Positions 1 to 7,351 of a DNA stretch of 32,020 nucleotides are shown here, piece by piece. A program made the position numbers and the translations under genes. This DNA is from Burkholderiales bacterium. Lineage in GTDB: Bacteria > Pseudomonadota > Gammaproteobacteria > Burkholderiales > Burkholderiaceae_C. Below the pieces are notes generated by a model that saw nothing but the letters and a program-made list of their open reading frames with translations, searched no databases and was not told where the DNA came from. The number at the start of each line of letters is the position of its first letter. Position 1 is the first letter of the stretch. Where the stretch lies: positions 1 through 32,020 of the forward strand of contig CANHNO010000016.1 of the NCBI GenBank assembly GCA_947462065.1, read 5' to 3'.

Positions 1-103
1 CCCGATCGGGATCACGCGAATTCCAGGCATCCTCGGCCATCCGCACCTTCTGGCGTGCGGTCTCGGCAGTGAAGGGCGGTAACGGTGGGCGGGTCTCATT
101 CAT
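1..103 (-). CDS. DUF1348 (NTF2-like) family protein, N-terminal part only
   Basis: This is the first 34 codons of a minus-strand gene that runs off the left edge. The readable start, [20 protein letters not shown] followed by [12 protein letters not shown], matches the opening of the DUF1348 family, small NTF2/SnoaL-fold proteins of unknown biochemical role. The ATG at 103 has a GGGAG Shine-Dalgarno about eight bases upstream, which supports this start. It is absent from the ORF track because it is incomplete. It lies downstream of cynS in the same direction, separated by about 385 bases that hold two structured repeats. The family call rests on recalled similarity of the N-terminus only. Confidence 0.7.
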   Translation of the reverse strand, partial: MNETRPPLPPFTAETARQKVRMAEDAWNSRDPDR

Positions 104-158
104 GGCGTTGCTCCCGGCATGTTGCGTTTGACCACATCAAGAGTTGAGATCGGCGCGA

Positions 159-287
159 GAGCGCTGCGGCGGGCCGCTGTGTTGCGTTCATGTCCCCCGG
201 GCCGGTTCACCGGTTGCTCGCTTCGGCTCGAGTCCCGCCGGCCCTCCTCCTTTACTTCACTCCACACAGCAGCCCGCCGCAGCGCTC
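159..287 (-). repeat. structured hairpin repeat, unit 1
   Basis: This is an imperfect palindromic element. A 24-base arm at 159-182 is complementary to one at 264-287, with one non-Watson-Crick position that becomes G.U when read on the minus strand. On that strand the enclosed part reads 5 nt, then GAAGTAAAGGAGGA, a 7-base inner stem (GGGCCGG/CCGGCCC), a 32-nt loop ending GGTGAA, and GGGGGACATGAACGCA before the closing arm. Unit 2 (344-476) has the same layout, the same internal spacings and different stem sequences that still pair. No protein-coding explanation fits: the ORF-track entries here are shadows. Function is unknown. A mobile REP/MITE-like element or a structured RNA are both possible. 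Confidence 0.75.
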
Positions 288-343
288 CTGCTACCACCGA
301 AGCGGTCTTGGTTTTGAAGCCTTCGCATGCGGCGATGGTGCCG

Positions 344-476
344 GCTGACGAGGGTGTGGGGTGACCGGCGCAGCGAAGTAAAGGAGGAAGGCCGGATCGG
401 TCTTGCCGGTAGCGTTTGGGCGGTGACCCGGCCTGGGGGACATGAGCGGAGCCGGTCACCCCGCATCCTCGTCAGC
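344..476 (+). repeat. structured hairpin repeat, unit 2
   Basis: This is the second copy of the element, in the opposite orientation to unit 1, so the two are back to back with 56 bases between them. Its 26-base outer arms (344-369 and 451-476) differ in sequence from unit 1 but pair with each other; the two non-Watson-Crick positions are G.U on the plus strand. Inside are 5 nt, GAAGTAAAGGAGGA, inner stem AGGCCGG/CCGGCCT, a 32-nt loop ending GGTGAC, and GGGGGACATGAGCGGA. It ends 11 bases from the cynS stop codon. No further copy was noticed elsewhere in the window. Confidence 0.75.
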
Positions 477-487
477 ATCGCAAAATG

Positions 488-931
488 TCAGTAGGTTTTG
501 TACGACAGGAACTTGCCCGACATCACGATGCTGACCCGGTCGCCGGCGGCGTTCGGCTCGCGTGTCAGATCCATCTTGAAGTCGATCGCGCTCATGATGC
601 CGTCGCCGAACTCCTCGTGGATCAGTTCCTTGAAGGTGGTGCCGTAGACGCTCACGAGTTCGTAAAAGCGGTAGATCAGCGGATCGGTCGGCACCGCTGT
701 CGGCAGCGAGCCCTTGTATGGCACGACCTGCAGCCACTTCTCGGCTTCGGCGTCCAGACCGAAGATCTTTGCCACCACCTTGGCCTGCTTTGCGTCGAAG
801 GTCATCTGTCCGAGGCAGCCGGCAGTGACCCACTCCTTGCTCAGGCCGACCTTCTTGGCCACGTCTTCCCATTTGATGCCCTTCCTGACCTTGGCCTCGA
901 TGATCATTTCGGTGACGTCGTTGCGGTTCAT
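488..931 (-). CDS. cynS: cyanate hydratase (cyanase)
   Basis: Cyanase converts cyanate and bicarbonate to ammonia and carbon dioxide (via carbamate) in the cytoplasm, which detoxifies cyanate and yields nitrogen. The 147-residue product has the normal family length. An N-terminal helix-turn-helix-like domain (WEDVAKKVGLSKEWV) is followed by the catalytic domain. The three catalytic residues of the family are visible as Arg88 and Glu91 in YRFYELVSVYG and Ser114 in GIMSAIDF. The start at 931 is chosen because AAGGAG lies just upstream and the protein then aligns with known cyanases; the longer ORF to 1165 overlaps the ABC ATPase gene and is spurious. It is the last gene of the importer operon, 37 bases after the ATPase stop, which points to cyanate as a substrate of the transporter. 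Confidence 0.97.
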   Translation of the reverse strand: MNRNDVTEMIIEAKVRKGIKWEDVAKKVGLSKEWVTAGCLGQMTFDAKQAKVVAKIFGLDAEAEKWLQVVPYKGSLPTAVPTDPLIYRFYELVSVYGTTFKELIHEEFGDGIMSAIDFKMDLTREPNAAGDRVSIVMSGKFLSYKTY

Positions 932-968
932 GCGTGCTCCTTGTGTTGTGCGGTAAGGGAAAGCGGCG

Positions 969-1859
969 TCAGGCCGCGGGTTCGGCGAGCGATAGCCCGG
1001 GCTCGACGACCGGCGGAAACGCCGGCGCGCGGCCGTGAGAAAGCTCTTTCGATCGTGCAACCAGGAAGTCAACCAGGTGGTTGCGGATGCGGTAGTACTG
1101 GGGGTCGTGGTGCAGCGTCGCGCGCTGCCGGTCGCGCGGCATCGTGTTGCGCACGATCTCGGCAATGCGAGCCTGCGGGCCGTTGCTCATCAGCAGGATC
1201 TTGTCGGCCAGCAGGATGGCTTCATCGACGTCGTGCGTGATCATGAACACCGTCTGGTGCGTCTCTGCACAGATGCGCAGCAACTCGTCCTGAATGGTCC
1301 CGCGCGTCAGCGCGTCGAGCGCGCCGAAAGGTTCGTCGAGCAGCAGCATCTTTGGCTCGATCGCGAACGCGCGGGCGATACCCACACGCTGCTTCATGCC
1401 GCCCGACAGCGCGGAAGGGTTCTTGTCGATGGCAGAGGTCAGGCCGACCAGCTTCACGAACTTCTCGACCTGCGCGTTGGTCTGCGCCGCACTCCACTGC
1501 GGCCACTTGCTGCGCACTGCGAAGGCGATGTTCTTGCGCACCGACAGCCATGGCATCAACGCATGGCCCTGAAAAACAACGCCGCGTTCCAGGCTCGGGC
1601 CGGCCACTTCGCGGTTGTCCATGAACACATGGCCGGTGGTCGCCTGGTCCAGCCCCGCCAGCACATTCAGGATCGTCGTCTTGCCGCAGCCCGAGTGGCC
1701 GATGATGCAGACGAACTCACCCTTCTGGATGCCGAAGTTGACGCTGTCGAAGACAGGCTCGCTGACCTTCCCGTCCGGTGACGGGTAGCTTTTCGACAGA
1801 CCCTCGATGCGCAGGAATCGCGCTTCGGACGACGAGTTCATGCCGGACTCATTCGACAT
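969..1859 (-). CDS. nitrate/cyanate-type ABC transporter, ATP-binding protein
   Basis: This is the ATPase subunit that drives import through the adjacent permease on the inner face of the membrane. The 296-residue protein has Walker A GHSGCGKTT (54-62), Q-loop VFQGHALMPW, signature LSGGMKQ (150-156), Walker B MLLLDEP (170-176) and the switch His208. It belongs to the NrtD/CynD/SsuB-like group; unlike NrtC it carries no fused binding domain. The ATG at 1859 overlaps the permease stop by 11 bases, which suggests translational coupling; an internal ATG (MNSSS, seven codons in) is an alternative start. Placement between the permease and cynS favours cyanate, but nitrate cannot be excluded from sequence. 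Confidence 0.93.
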   Translation of the reverse strand: MSNESGMNSSSEARFLRIEGLSKSYPSPDGKVSEPVFDSVNFGIQKGEFVCIIGHSGCGKTTILNVLAGLDQATTGHVFMDNREVAGPSLERGVVFQGHALMPWLSVRKNIAFAVRSKWPQWSAAQTNAQVEKFVKLVGLTSAIDKNPSALSGGMKQRVGIARAFAIEPKMLLLDEPFGALDALTRGTIQDELLRICAETHQTVFMITHDVDEAILLADKILLMSNGPQARIAEIVRNTMPRDRQRATLHHDPQYYRIRNHLVDFLVARSKELSHGRAPAFPPVVEPGLSLAEPAA

Positions 1860-2730
1860 ACGACACCGCCTTCTGTGCTTTCGAGAACATCAGGTCGAGC
1901 AGCATGCCGACGACGCCGATCACCAGGATCGCGAAGATCACGTTGGTCAGCGACAGGTTGTTCCACTCGTTCCAGACGAAGTAGCCGATGCCGGTGCCTC
2001 CGACCAGCATCTCGGCCGCGACGATCACCAGCCAGGCGATGCCCATGCTGATGCGCATGCCGGTCAGGATCGTCGGCGCTGCGGCCGGCAGGATCACCTC
2101 AAAGGCCAGCCGAACACGCGATACCTCCAAGGTCTTCGCGACGTTCAGCCATTCGCGCCGCACGCCGGAAACGCCGAACGCGGTGTTGATCAACATCGGC
2201 CACACCGAGCAGATGAAGATCACGAAGATGCCGGAGATCGACGAGTCCTTGATGGTGTAAAGCGCCAGGGGCATCCAGGCCAGCGGCGAGATCGGCTTGA
2301 GGACCTGGATGAACGGATCGAGCGCGCGGTAGAGCATCGGGCTCATGCCGATCAGGAATCCCAGGGGGATCGCCACCAGCGCGGCGATGCCGAAACCAAG
2401 CGCGACTCGGCCCAGCGAATAGCCGAGTTGCAGCCCAATGCCCTTGTCGTTGGGGCCGTTGTCGTAGAGCGGGTCGGCGAGGTTCTTGACCACCGTCTGA
2501 CCCATCTGCGCGAGCGTCGGGAAGCCGCTGCTCTTCTTGTCGCCTTCGGCAGCGGCCGGATCCTTGCCGAGCAGCTTCTGGTATTCGATCTGTTCAGGGG
2601 TCAGCGTGACGACCGGGCCCGGCGTCGTCTTTGCAGGCAGCGTGGCCAGGTGCCACACAGCCAGCAAAACGAGCAGGATGAGCAGAGACAAGGCGCCCGA
2701 TTGCAGCGCCTGCTTTTTCTGAGGATTCAC
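1849..2730 (-). CDS. nitrate/cyanate-type ABC transporter, permease
   Basis: This is the inner-membrane channel subunit of a CmpA/NrtA-type importer. The 293-residue protein starts with a hydrophobic segment (LSLLILLVLLAVWHLATL) and then has a soluble stretch of about 70 residues that includes EQIEYQKLLGKDPAAAEGDK. The transmembrane core follows, with the binding-protein-dependent transport signature region around EVILPAAAPTILTGMRISMG. The soluble insertion is, from memory, normal for betaproteobacterial NtrB-like permeases rather than a defect. It begins nine bases after the binding-protein gene and overlaps the ATPase gene, so the three form one operon. Confidence 0.93.
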   Translation of the reverse strand: MNPQKKQALQSGALSLLILLVLLAVWHLATLPAKTTPGPVVTLTPEQIEYQKLLGKDPAAAEGDKKSSGFPTLAQMGQTVVKNLADPLYDNGPNDKGIGLQLGYSLGRVALGFGIAALVAIPLGFLIGMSPMLYRALDPFIQVLKPISPLAWMPLALYTIKDSSISGIFVIFICSVWPMLINTAFGVSGVRREWLNVAKTLEVSRVRLAFEVILPAAAPTILTGMRISMGIAWLVIVAAEMLVGGTGIGYFVWNEWNNLSLTNVIFAILVIGVVGMLLDLMFSKAQKAVSYVE

Positions 2731-2739
2731 CGTGCCGCC

Positions 2740-4125
2740 TCAGGTCTTGCTGATCGCAAAGCTCTTGGCGTACGCATCGGCCTTGGCCGGGTCGAACTCC
2801 TTGCCCATGATCTTGTAGGACTTGTACGCGCCCTCGGGCACCTTCTGGTCGAGCAGCTTTATCTGTTTTTTCGCGTCGGTCAGCAGGAAGACCTGCTCGG
2901 CGATCTGCTTGTAGTTGACCTCGCCTTTCAGGTAGCCCCAGCGCTTCATCTGCGTCAGCATCCACACCGCCATGCTCTGCCACGGCACCGGGTCGAAGTC
3001 GGCGCGATCAGGCACGTTCTTGATGCCGCCGAGGCCGTCGGCGAACTTGCCGGTCAGAACCTGGTTGACCACGGTCTCGGGCTGGTTCAGGTAGGCCGTC
3101 GGGCTGATGACCTTCGCGATCAGCTCACGGTTCTTCGGCTCGCGTGCCATCGCGGCGGCGGTCAGCACCGCGCGGTACAGCGCGGCGAAGGTGTTCGGGT
3201 TCTGCTTGATGAAGTCGTCGCTGACACCGAAAGCGCAGCAGGGGTGGCCGTCCCAGATCTCCTTCGACAGGATGTGGATGAAGCCGACCTCGTCGTAGAC
3301 CGCGCGCTGGTTGAAGGGGTCCGGGCCGAGGAAGCCGTCGATATTGCCGGCCCGCAGGTTGGCCACCATCTCGGGCGGCGGCACGACGCGGATCTGCACA
3401 TCGGTGTCCGGGTTCAGGCCGCTCTCGGCGAGGTAGTAGCGCAGCAGGAAGTTGTGCATCGAGAACTCGAACGGCACCGCGAACTTGAAGCCCTTCCAGT
3501 TCTTCGGGTCACGGTTGTCCTTGTGCTTCAGTGCCAGCGTGATCGCCTGGCCGTTGACGTTCTGGATGGTGGCCACGCGCATCGGCTGGGCCACCGAGCC
3601 GATGCCCATCGAGATCGCCAGCGGCATCGGCGACAGGAAGTGCGAGGCGTCGTGCTCCTTGTTGAGCATCTTGTCCCGGATCAACGCCCAGCCGGCGGTC
3701 TTGTTGAGCTGGACGTTCAGACCCTGCTGCTTGTAGAAGCCCAGCGGGCTCGCCATGATCAGCGGCGTGGCGCAGGTGATCGCGATGAAGCCGAGCTTCA
3801 GGTCGGTTTTCTCCAGCGAACCCTTGTCCTGCGCCATGGCTTCGAGAGCGCCCATCGGCAGCAGCGAAGCGATCGCGGCGCGCGCGGTGCCGGCGCCGAC
3901 GGCCTGCAGGAAGCGACGGCGCAGCGGTTCGGACGGAAACAACGCCTTGACCAGCGTCGCCTCGATGAAGTCGCGCGAGTAGGACTCGGCAGACAGCGCC
4001 TGCGTCTCGGCCTGGTGATCGGCGGCGCTGTGGTCACGACCGCAGCCGCACTTCATCATCAGCGGCCGGTCCGCGTTGTAGGGGTCGAAGCTGTTCGTGG
4101 GCTTGGGGTCGTTGTTGCTGCGCAT
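2740..4125 (-). CDS. CmpA/NrtA-family ABC transporter substrate-binding protein
   Basis: This protein binds the anion (cyanate, nitrate or a relative) outside the inner membrane and delivers it to the permease. The ATG at 4125 is preferred over the ORF-track start because GGAG lies nine bases upstream; this gives 461 residues. A long N-terminal extension contains CGCGRDH (26-32). A twin-arginine-like motif RRRFLQ (69-74) and a hydrophobic stretch ending near MAQ (97-99) come next, then the NrtA-type binding domain beginning DLKLGFIAITCATPL. The signal is therefore probably Tat-type and unusually far from the N-terminus, a layout I recall in other Burkholderiales homologues. It is the first gene of the cyanate operon; the 118 bases upstream show no recognised operator. 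Confidence 0.92.
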   Translation of the reverse strand: MRSNNDPKPTNSFDPYNADRPLMMKCGCGRDHSAADHQAETQALSAESYSRDFIEATLVKALFPSEPLRRRFLQAVGAGTARAAIASLLPMGALEAMAQDKGSLEKTDLKLGFIAITCATPLIMASPLGFYKQQGLNVQLNKTAGWALIRDKMLNKEHDASHFLSPMPLAISMGIGSVAQPMRVATIQNVNGQAITLALKHKDNRDPKNWKGFKFAVPFEFSMHNFLLRYYLAESGLNPDTDVQIRVVPPPEMVANLRAGNIDGFLGPDPFNQRAVYDEVGFIHILSKEIWDGHPCCAFGVSDDFIKQNPNTFAALYRAVLTAAAMAREPKNRELIAKVISPTAYLNQPETVVNQVLTGKFADGLGGIKNVPDRADFDPVPWQSMAVWMLTQMKRWGYLKGEVNYKQIAEQVFLLTDAKKQIKLLDQKVPEGAYKSYKIMGKEFDPAKADAYAKSFAISKT

Positions 4126-4243
4126 GCGGTCACTCCAGTAGATATGGGAGTGAGCGTACGCAACGCGCATGCAACTGGCCATCGCACGAGTGGGGAAAGC
4201 TGCGTAGGGCTGGCACTACAAACGGCAGTGCGCCCCCGCGGGT

Positions 4244-4633
4244 CTAGCGCTGGCGCCGCCGCTGTTCGCAGAATCCGCAGTGCTGCACCTGCGGCCGCCC
4301 GGCAAGCCGATGGCGTTCGATCGGCGCGTCGCACGAAGCGCACAGGCCATAGCTGCCGGCCTCCAGCCGGGCCCGAGCAGCTCGCACCTCGCTCAGGACC
4401 ACCTGGTCCGGGCGCGCGCCGGGCAATGCGGCGGTAGCTGCCGTGTGGTCGTTGCCGGACACCGGCGACTCGCGCAGCAGCCGATCCATCGTCTGCGACA
4501 TGTCGACCAGTCGCCGTTCGAGGTCGTCCAGGCGATGCCGGAGCAGGCTGTTCATCGGCTCTTCCATCGCAGGGCCGTGGCTGTGGCTCGGCATGGCGTA
4601 TCGAGCGGTCCAGAGAGTCGGTGTCGTCTGCAT
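4244..4633 (-). CDS. DksA/TraR-type C4 zinc-finger protein
   Basis: Proteins of this family bind the RNA polymerase secondary channel and modulate transcription initiation. The 129-residue product has a His-rich start (MPSHSHGPAMEE), a coiled-coil-like segment (RHRLDDLERRLVDMSQ) and a C-terminal C-x2-C-x17-C-x2-C finger (CASCDAPIERHR...CGFC). The ATG at 4633 is chosen for its GGAGG Shine-Dalgarno; the longer track ORF has no such support. I do not see the canonical DksA tip motif DxxDxA, so its action on polymerase may differ. The gene sits between a two-component pair and the cyanate operon in the same direction. A possible Fnr-type site lies about 75 bases upstream. Confidence 0.85.
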   Translation of the reverse strand: MQTTPTLWTARYAMPSHSHGPAMEEPMNSLLRHRLDDLERRLVDMSQTMDRLLRESPVSGNDHTAATAALPGARPDQVVLSEVRAARARLEAGSYGLCASCDAPIERHRLAGRPQVQHCGFCEQRRRQR

Positions 4634-4707
4634 GGCAGTCCTCCGGGATTCAGCCCTGCGGTGGCGCAGGACGAGACACGATGTTGTCAGCACACGGGTC
4701 GTCGAGT

Positions 4708-4721
4708 TTGCGTTCGATCAA
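4708..4721 (-). promoter_or_regulatory. possible Fnr/Anr-type binding site
   Basis: On the minus strand the sequence TTGATCGAACGCAA matches the Fnr/Anr consensus TTGAT-N4-ATCAA at 8 of 10 defined positions, with one perfect half-site. It lies about 75 bases upstream of the DksA-like start codon, a distance usual for an activator site. A single imperfect match in a GC-rich genome is weak evidence, so this is a suggestion that the DksA-like gene may respond to oxygen. Confidence 0.3.
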
Positions 4722-4784
4722 ACAATCGACGCGGGACCGGATGACGCCCCATCGGGCGTTGCCGCGCCGCACGGCGCAGCGTGC

Positions 4785-5456
4785 TCACTCGTGCAGCAGT
4801 TCCTGCTTCACCGCGTACAACGCCAGTTCGACGTCGTTGCGCGCGCCGGTCTTGTCGAGGATGCGGGCGCGGTAGGTGCTGACGGTGTTCGACGACAGGA
4901 TCAGCTGCTCGGCGATCTCGCCGACGCTGCGACCGACCGCGAGCAGACGGAACACCTGGTACTCGCGGTGCGACAGCCGCTCGTGCAGCGGCTCGTCGGC
5001 TGAGCGCGTCGCGCCGACCCCGGCCCCGAGTGCCGTCGCCATGTGCTCGGCCACCGTTGGCGTAATGAACAGCCCGCCCGCCGCGACCTTGCGGATCGCG
5101 GCGGACATCTGCTCCGAGTCGGCACTCTTGTTCAGATAGCCGGCCGCGCCCAGCTTCAGGCTGCGCACCGCGTACTGCTTGTCGGGGTAGGTGCTGAGCA
5201 TCAGCACCGGCAGCTTCGGGAACTCCGTCTTCAACTGGCGCAGCACGTCGAGTCCGTCGCGTTGCGGCATCGCGATGTCCATCAGTACCACCTTGATACC
5301 CAACGCGTCGGCCGTGCTGGCCTCGCGCACCTTGCGGATCGCGTCCGGACCGTTGTCGGCCTCGCCGGCCACCACGATGTCGCCGGTGTCGGCGAGCATC
5401 TGCTTGATGCCCTGGCGCACGATCAGGTGGTCGTCGCAGATCAGCACGCGGATCAT
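4785..5456 (-). CDS. NarL/FixJ-family response regulator
   Basis: This is the transcription factor partner of the kinase encoded just upstream. The 223-residue protein has a receiver domain (residues 1 to about 130) with acidic pocket CDD (8-10), phosphoacceptor Asp60 in VVLMDIAMP and Lys in GYLNKSAD, then a LuxR-type helix-turn-helix (about 161-215; LSHREYQVFRLLAVGRSVGE). Its ATG overlaps the kinase stop as ATGA, so the two are translationally coupled. Target genes are not shown by the sequence; the co-oriented DksA-like gene and cyanate operon immediately downstream are the obvious candidates. Confidence 0.93.
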   Translation of the reverse strand: MIRVLICDDHLIVRQGIKQMLADTGDIVVAGEADNGPDAIRKVREASTADALGIKVVLMDIAMPQRDGLDVLRQLKTEFPKLPVLMLSTYPDKQYAVRSLKLGAAGYLNKSADSEQMSAAIRKVAAGGLFITPTVAEHMATALGAGVGATRSADEPLHERLSHREYQVFRLLAVGRSVGEIAEQLILSSNTVSTYRARILDKTGARNDVELALYAVKQELLHE

Positions 5457-6667
5457 GGCAAGGACTCACCGGATGGCAGCGGTATCGGCATGGTGAGCCG
5501 GACGCAGGTGCCGTGGCGAGGCACGCTGTCGATCTCCAGCGTGCCGCCGAAATGGCCGGCCCGCTCGCGCATGCCCATCACGCCGTAGCTTCGCGGATGG
5601 TTCAATGCCGACGGCTCGGCGCCGACGCCGTCGTCGCGAACCTCGACATGCAAGGTCGCTTGCGGCGGGCCGTCGACATACAGCCGGATGCGCACGGAAT
5701 GCGCCTGTGCATGCCGGGCGACATTGCTCAGCATTTCCTGGAAGATGCGGAACACCGCGATCGCCCAGCGGTCTCCTCCCGGGCCGCTCGGTGGGTCGGT
5801 GTGTGCGGCGACATGCATCTGCAGGTCGGCGCGCAGCTCGGTGGTCTCGATGAACTCCTGCGCCTGCCATTCGAGAGCCGCCCACAAACCCTGATGGTCG
5901 AGGATGCTCGGGCGAAGGTCGGTGATGATGCGGCCCAGGTTGTCCACAGCGGTGTCGATCGTGCGGCCCATGCCAAGACACTTGCCCCTGAGCTCGGGCC
6001 GGTCCTGCACCCGCTTCTCGACCCAGCCAACGTCCATCTTCAAGGCGACCAGCAGCGAGCCCAATTCGTCGTGGATCTCGCGGGCGATGCGGGTGCGCTC
6101 TTCCTCACGCACCGACTCCGAATACGCCGACAGCTCACGCAATGCGCCCAGCGCCTGCGTCAGCTCGGCGGTGCGCTCTGCGACCCGGCGTTCGAGTTGC
6201 TCGTGAGATTGCTGCAGCAGCGACTCGCTGCGCTTGCGCTCGGTGATGTCGCGCATGGTGACGACCGCCCCCTGCACCACGCCGCCGTCGAGGATCGGGT
6301 GTGATGAGTACTCGGCCGAGAACGCGCTGCCATCGGCTCGCCACAGCACCTCGTTGTCAATGCGACAGGGCAAGCCGCGGCGGAAGGCGTTGAAGATCGG
6401 ACAGTCGGCCTCCGGGTAGGGTATCCCGTCGGCATGGGTATGGTGGATCAGCTCATGCATGTTGCGGCCGAGCACAGCATCAGTGGCGTAACCCAGCATC
6501 TCGGCCGCTGCGCTGTTGACGAAATTGCAGCAACCGAACATGTCAACGCCGAAGATGCCTTCGCCGGTCGACTCGAGCAGCAGCTGAAGTTGCTCCGTCC
6601 ACGCTCCGCCCTCGGTCGGTACGATCGGAGCAGACGACGGGGTAGGACGCAGGGTGAGGGAGGGCAT
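5453..6667 (-). CDS. PAS-domain sensor histidine kinase, NarX/HisKA_3 type
   Basis: This cytoplasmic kinase phosphorylates the adjacent NarL-type regulator. From the ATG at 6667 it has 404 residues. One PAS domain spans about residues 23-146 and ends in the typical DITERKR junction; it holds a Cys-Cys pair (FGCCNFVN). A coiled linker leads to the HisKA_3 H-box AREIHDELGS with phosphoacceptor His199, then an ATPase domain with DDGVGA and the MGMRERAGHFGG region. No transmembrane segment is visible, so the signal is probably cytosolic; the ligand is unknown. The start is uncertain: no good Shine-Dalgarno precedes 6667, and the frame stays open to 6748. It is divergent from msrB. Confidence 0.9.
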   Translation of the reverse strand: MPSLTLRPTPSSAPIVPTEGGAWTEQLQLLLESTGEGIFGVDMFGCCNFVNSAAAEMLGYATDAVLGRNMHELIHHTHADGIPYPEADCPIFNAFRRGLPCRIDNEVLWRADGSAFSAEYSSHPILDGGVVQGAVVTMRDITERKRSESLLQQSHEQLERRVAERTAELTQALGALRELSAYSESVREEERTRIAREIHDELGSLLVALKMDVGWVEKRVQDRPELRGKCLGMGRTIDTAVDNLGRIITDLRPSILDHQGLWAALEWQAQEFIETTELRADLQMHVAAHTDPPSGPGGDRWAIAVFRIFQEMLSNVARHAQAHSVRIRLYVDGPPQATLHVEVRDDGVGAEPSALNHPRSYGVMGMRERAGHFGGTLEIDSVPRHGTCVRLTMPIPLPSGESLP

Positions 6668-6810
6668 GGAGGTGCACGGTTCTGGTGCGAATTCCGGGGT
6701 GCTGCAAACGACGTGCCACCTGCGGCCGGGCCACTGTGAACAGGACATCGGGAAGAATCTCGGCTGGTCTTCGACCCAGCCGATTCATCCTTGCGACGAG
6801 ATCCACCGCC

Positions 6811-7305
6811 ATGCCACCCAGCCCGCTTCGCTCGCTGCTCGCAGCCGTTGGCCTTGCGCCGAAGCCTTCGGCGATTCGAGCCGACGCTGCCCCGGCGCAG
6901 GCGCCTGGCGACGCGCCCTCGCTCAGCCTCAGCGCAGCCGAATGGCAGCAGCGTCTGAGCCCAGCGCAGTTCCACGTGCTGCGTGAAGAAGGCACTGAGC
7001 GGCCTCATTCCAGCGCGCTGAATCGGGAAAAGCGCGCTGGCGTCTACGCCTGCGCCGGCTGCGGCACGGCACTGTTCAGCTCGGAAATGAAGTTCGACAG
7101 CGGTACCGGCTGGCCCAGTTTCTTCACCACTCTGCCCAGCGTGTTCGCGACAACGACTGACTATCAGCTGATCTTCCCGCGCACCGAGTACCACTGCGCC
7201 TGCTGCGGTGGCCACCACGGCCATGTGTTCAACGATGGCCCGGCGCCCACGGGCCATCGCTATTGCAACAACGGAGTCGCGCTGACGTTTCACCCCGCGG
7301 ACTGA
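6811..7305 (+). CDS. msrB: peptide-methionine (R)-S-oxide reductase
   Basis: MsrB reduces the R epimer of methionine sulfoxide in proteins, repairing oxidative damage. The 164-residue product has the zinc-binding pairs C81-x2-C84 and C129-x2-C132, the substrate motif GTGWPSF (98-104) and catalytic Cys152 in [11 protein letters not shown]. Residues 1 to about 35 are an extra Ala/Pro-rich leader, possibly a degraded export signal, since some relatives have a Tat signal there; no twin arginine is present. The start at 6811 is chosen because the frame upstream lacks family similarity and overlaps the kinase gene; the Shine-Dalgarno is weak. It is followed 46 bases later by the UPF0149 gene. Confidence 0.93.
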   Translation: MPPSPLRSLLAAVGLAPKPSAIRADAAPAQAPGDAPSLSLSAAEWQQRLSPAQFHVLREEGTERPHSSALNREKRAGVYACAGCGTALFSSEMKFDSGTGWPSFFTTLPSVFATTTDYQLIFPRTEYHCACCGGHHGHVFNDGPAPTGHRYCNNGVALTFHPAD

Positions 7306-7351
7306 GCTCAGGGCGCGCACCCGACAATCGCGCATTCCATCGAAAGCCCGC

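Noticed and set aside
100-478. ORF-track entries at 100-459, 119-364 and 257-478
   Set aside because: They lie over the two hairpin repeats; their shared SSFTSL peptide comes from the repeated CCTCCTCCTTTACTTC DNA, not from a conserved protein.
969-1859. Frameshift or second domain in the ATPase, as in NrtC
   Set aside because: The gene is a normal single-domain ATPase of 296 residues; no C-terminal binding domain or broken frame is present.
4126-4243. Sigma-54 promoter upstream of the cyanate operon
   Set aside because: TGGC and TTGC elements occur but at the wrong spacing (six rather than ten bases between GG and GC).
1807-4437. 876-residue plus-strand ORF
   Set aside because: It is the antisense shadow of the ABC permease and binding-protein genes, made long by high GC; it has no family motif and is full of His, Arg and Asp runs typical of such shadows.
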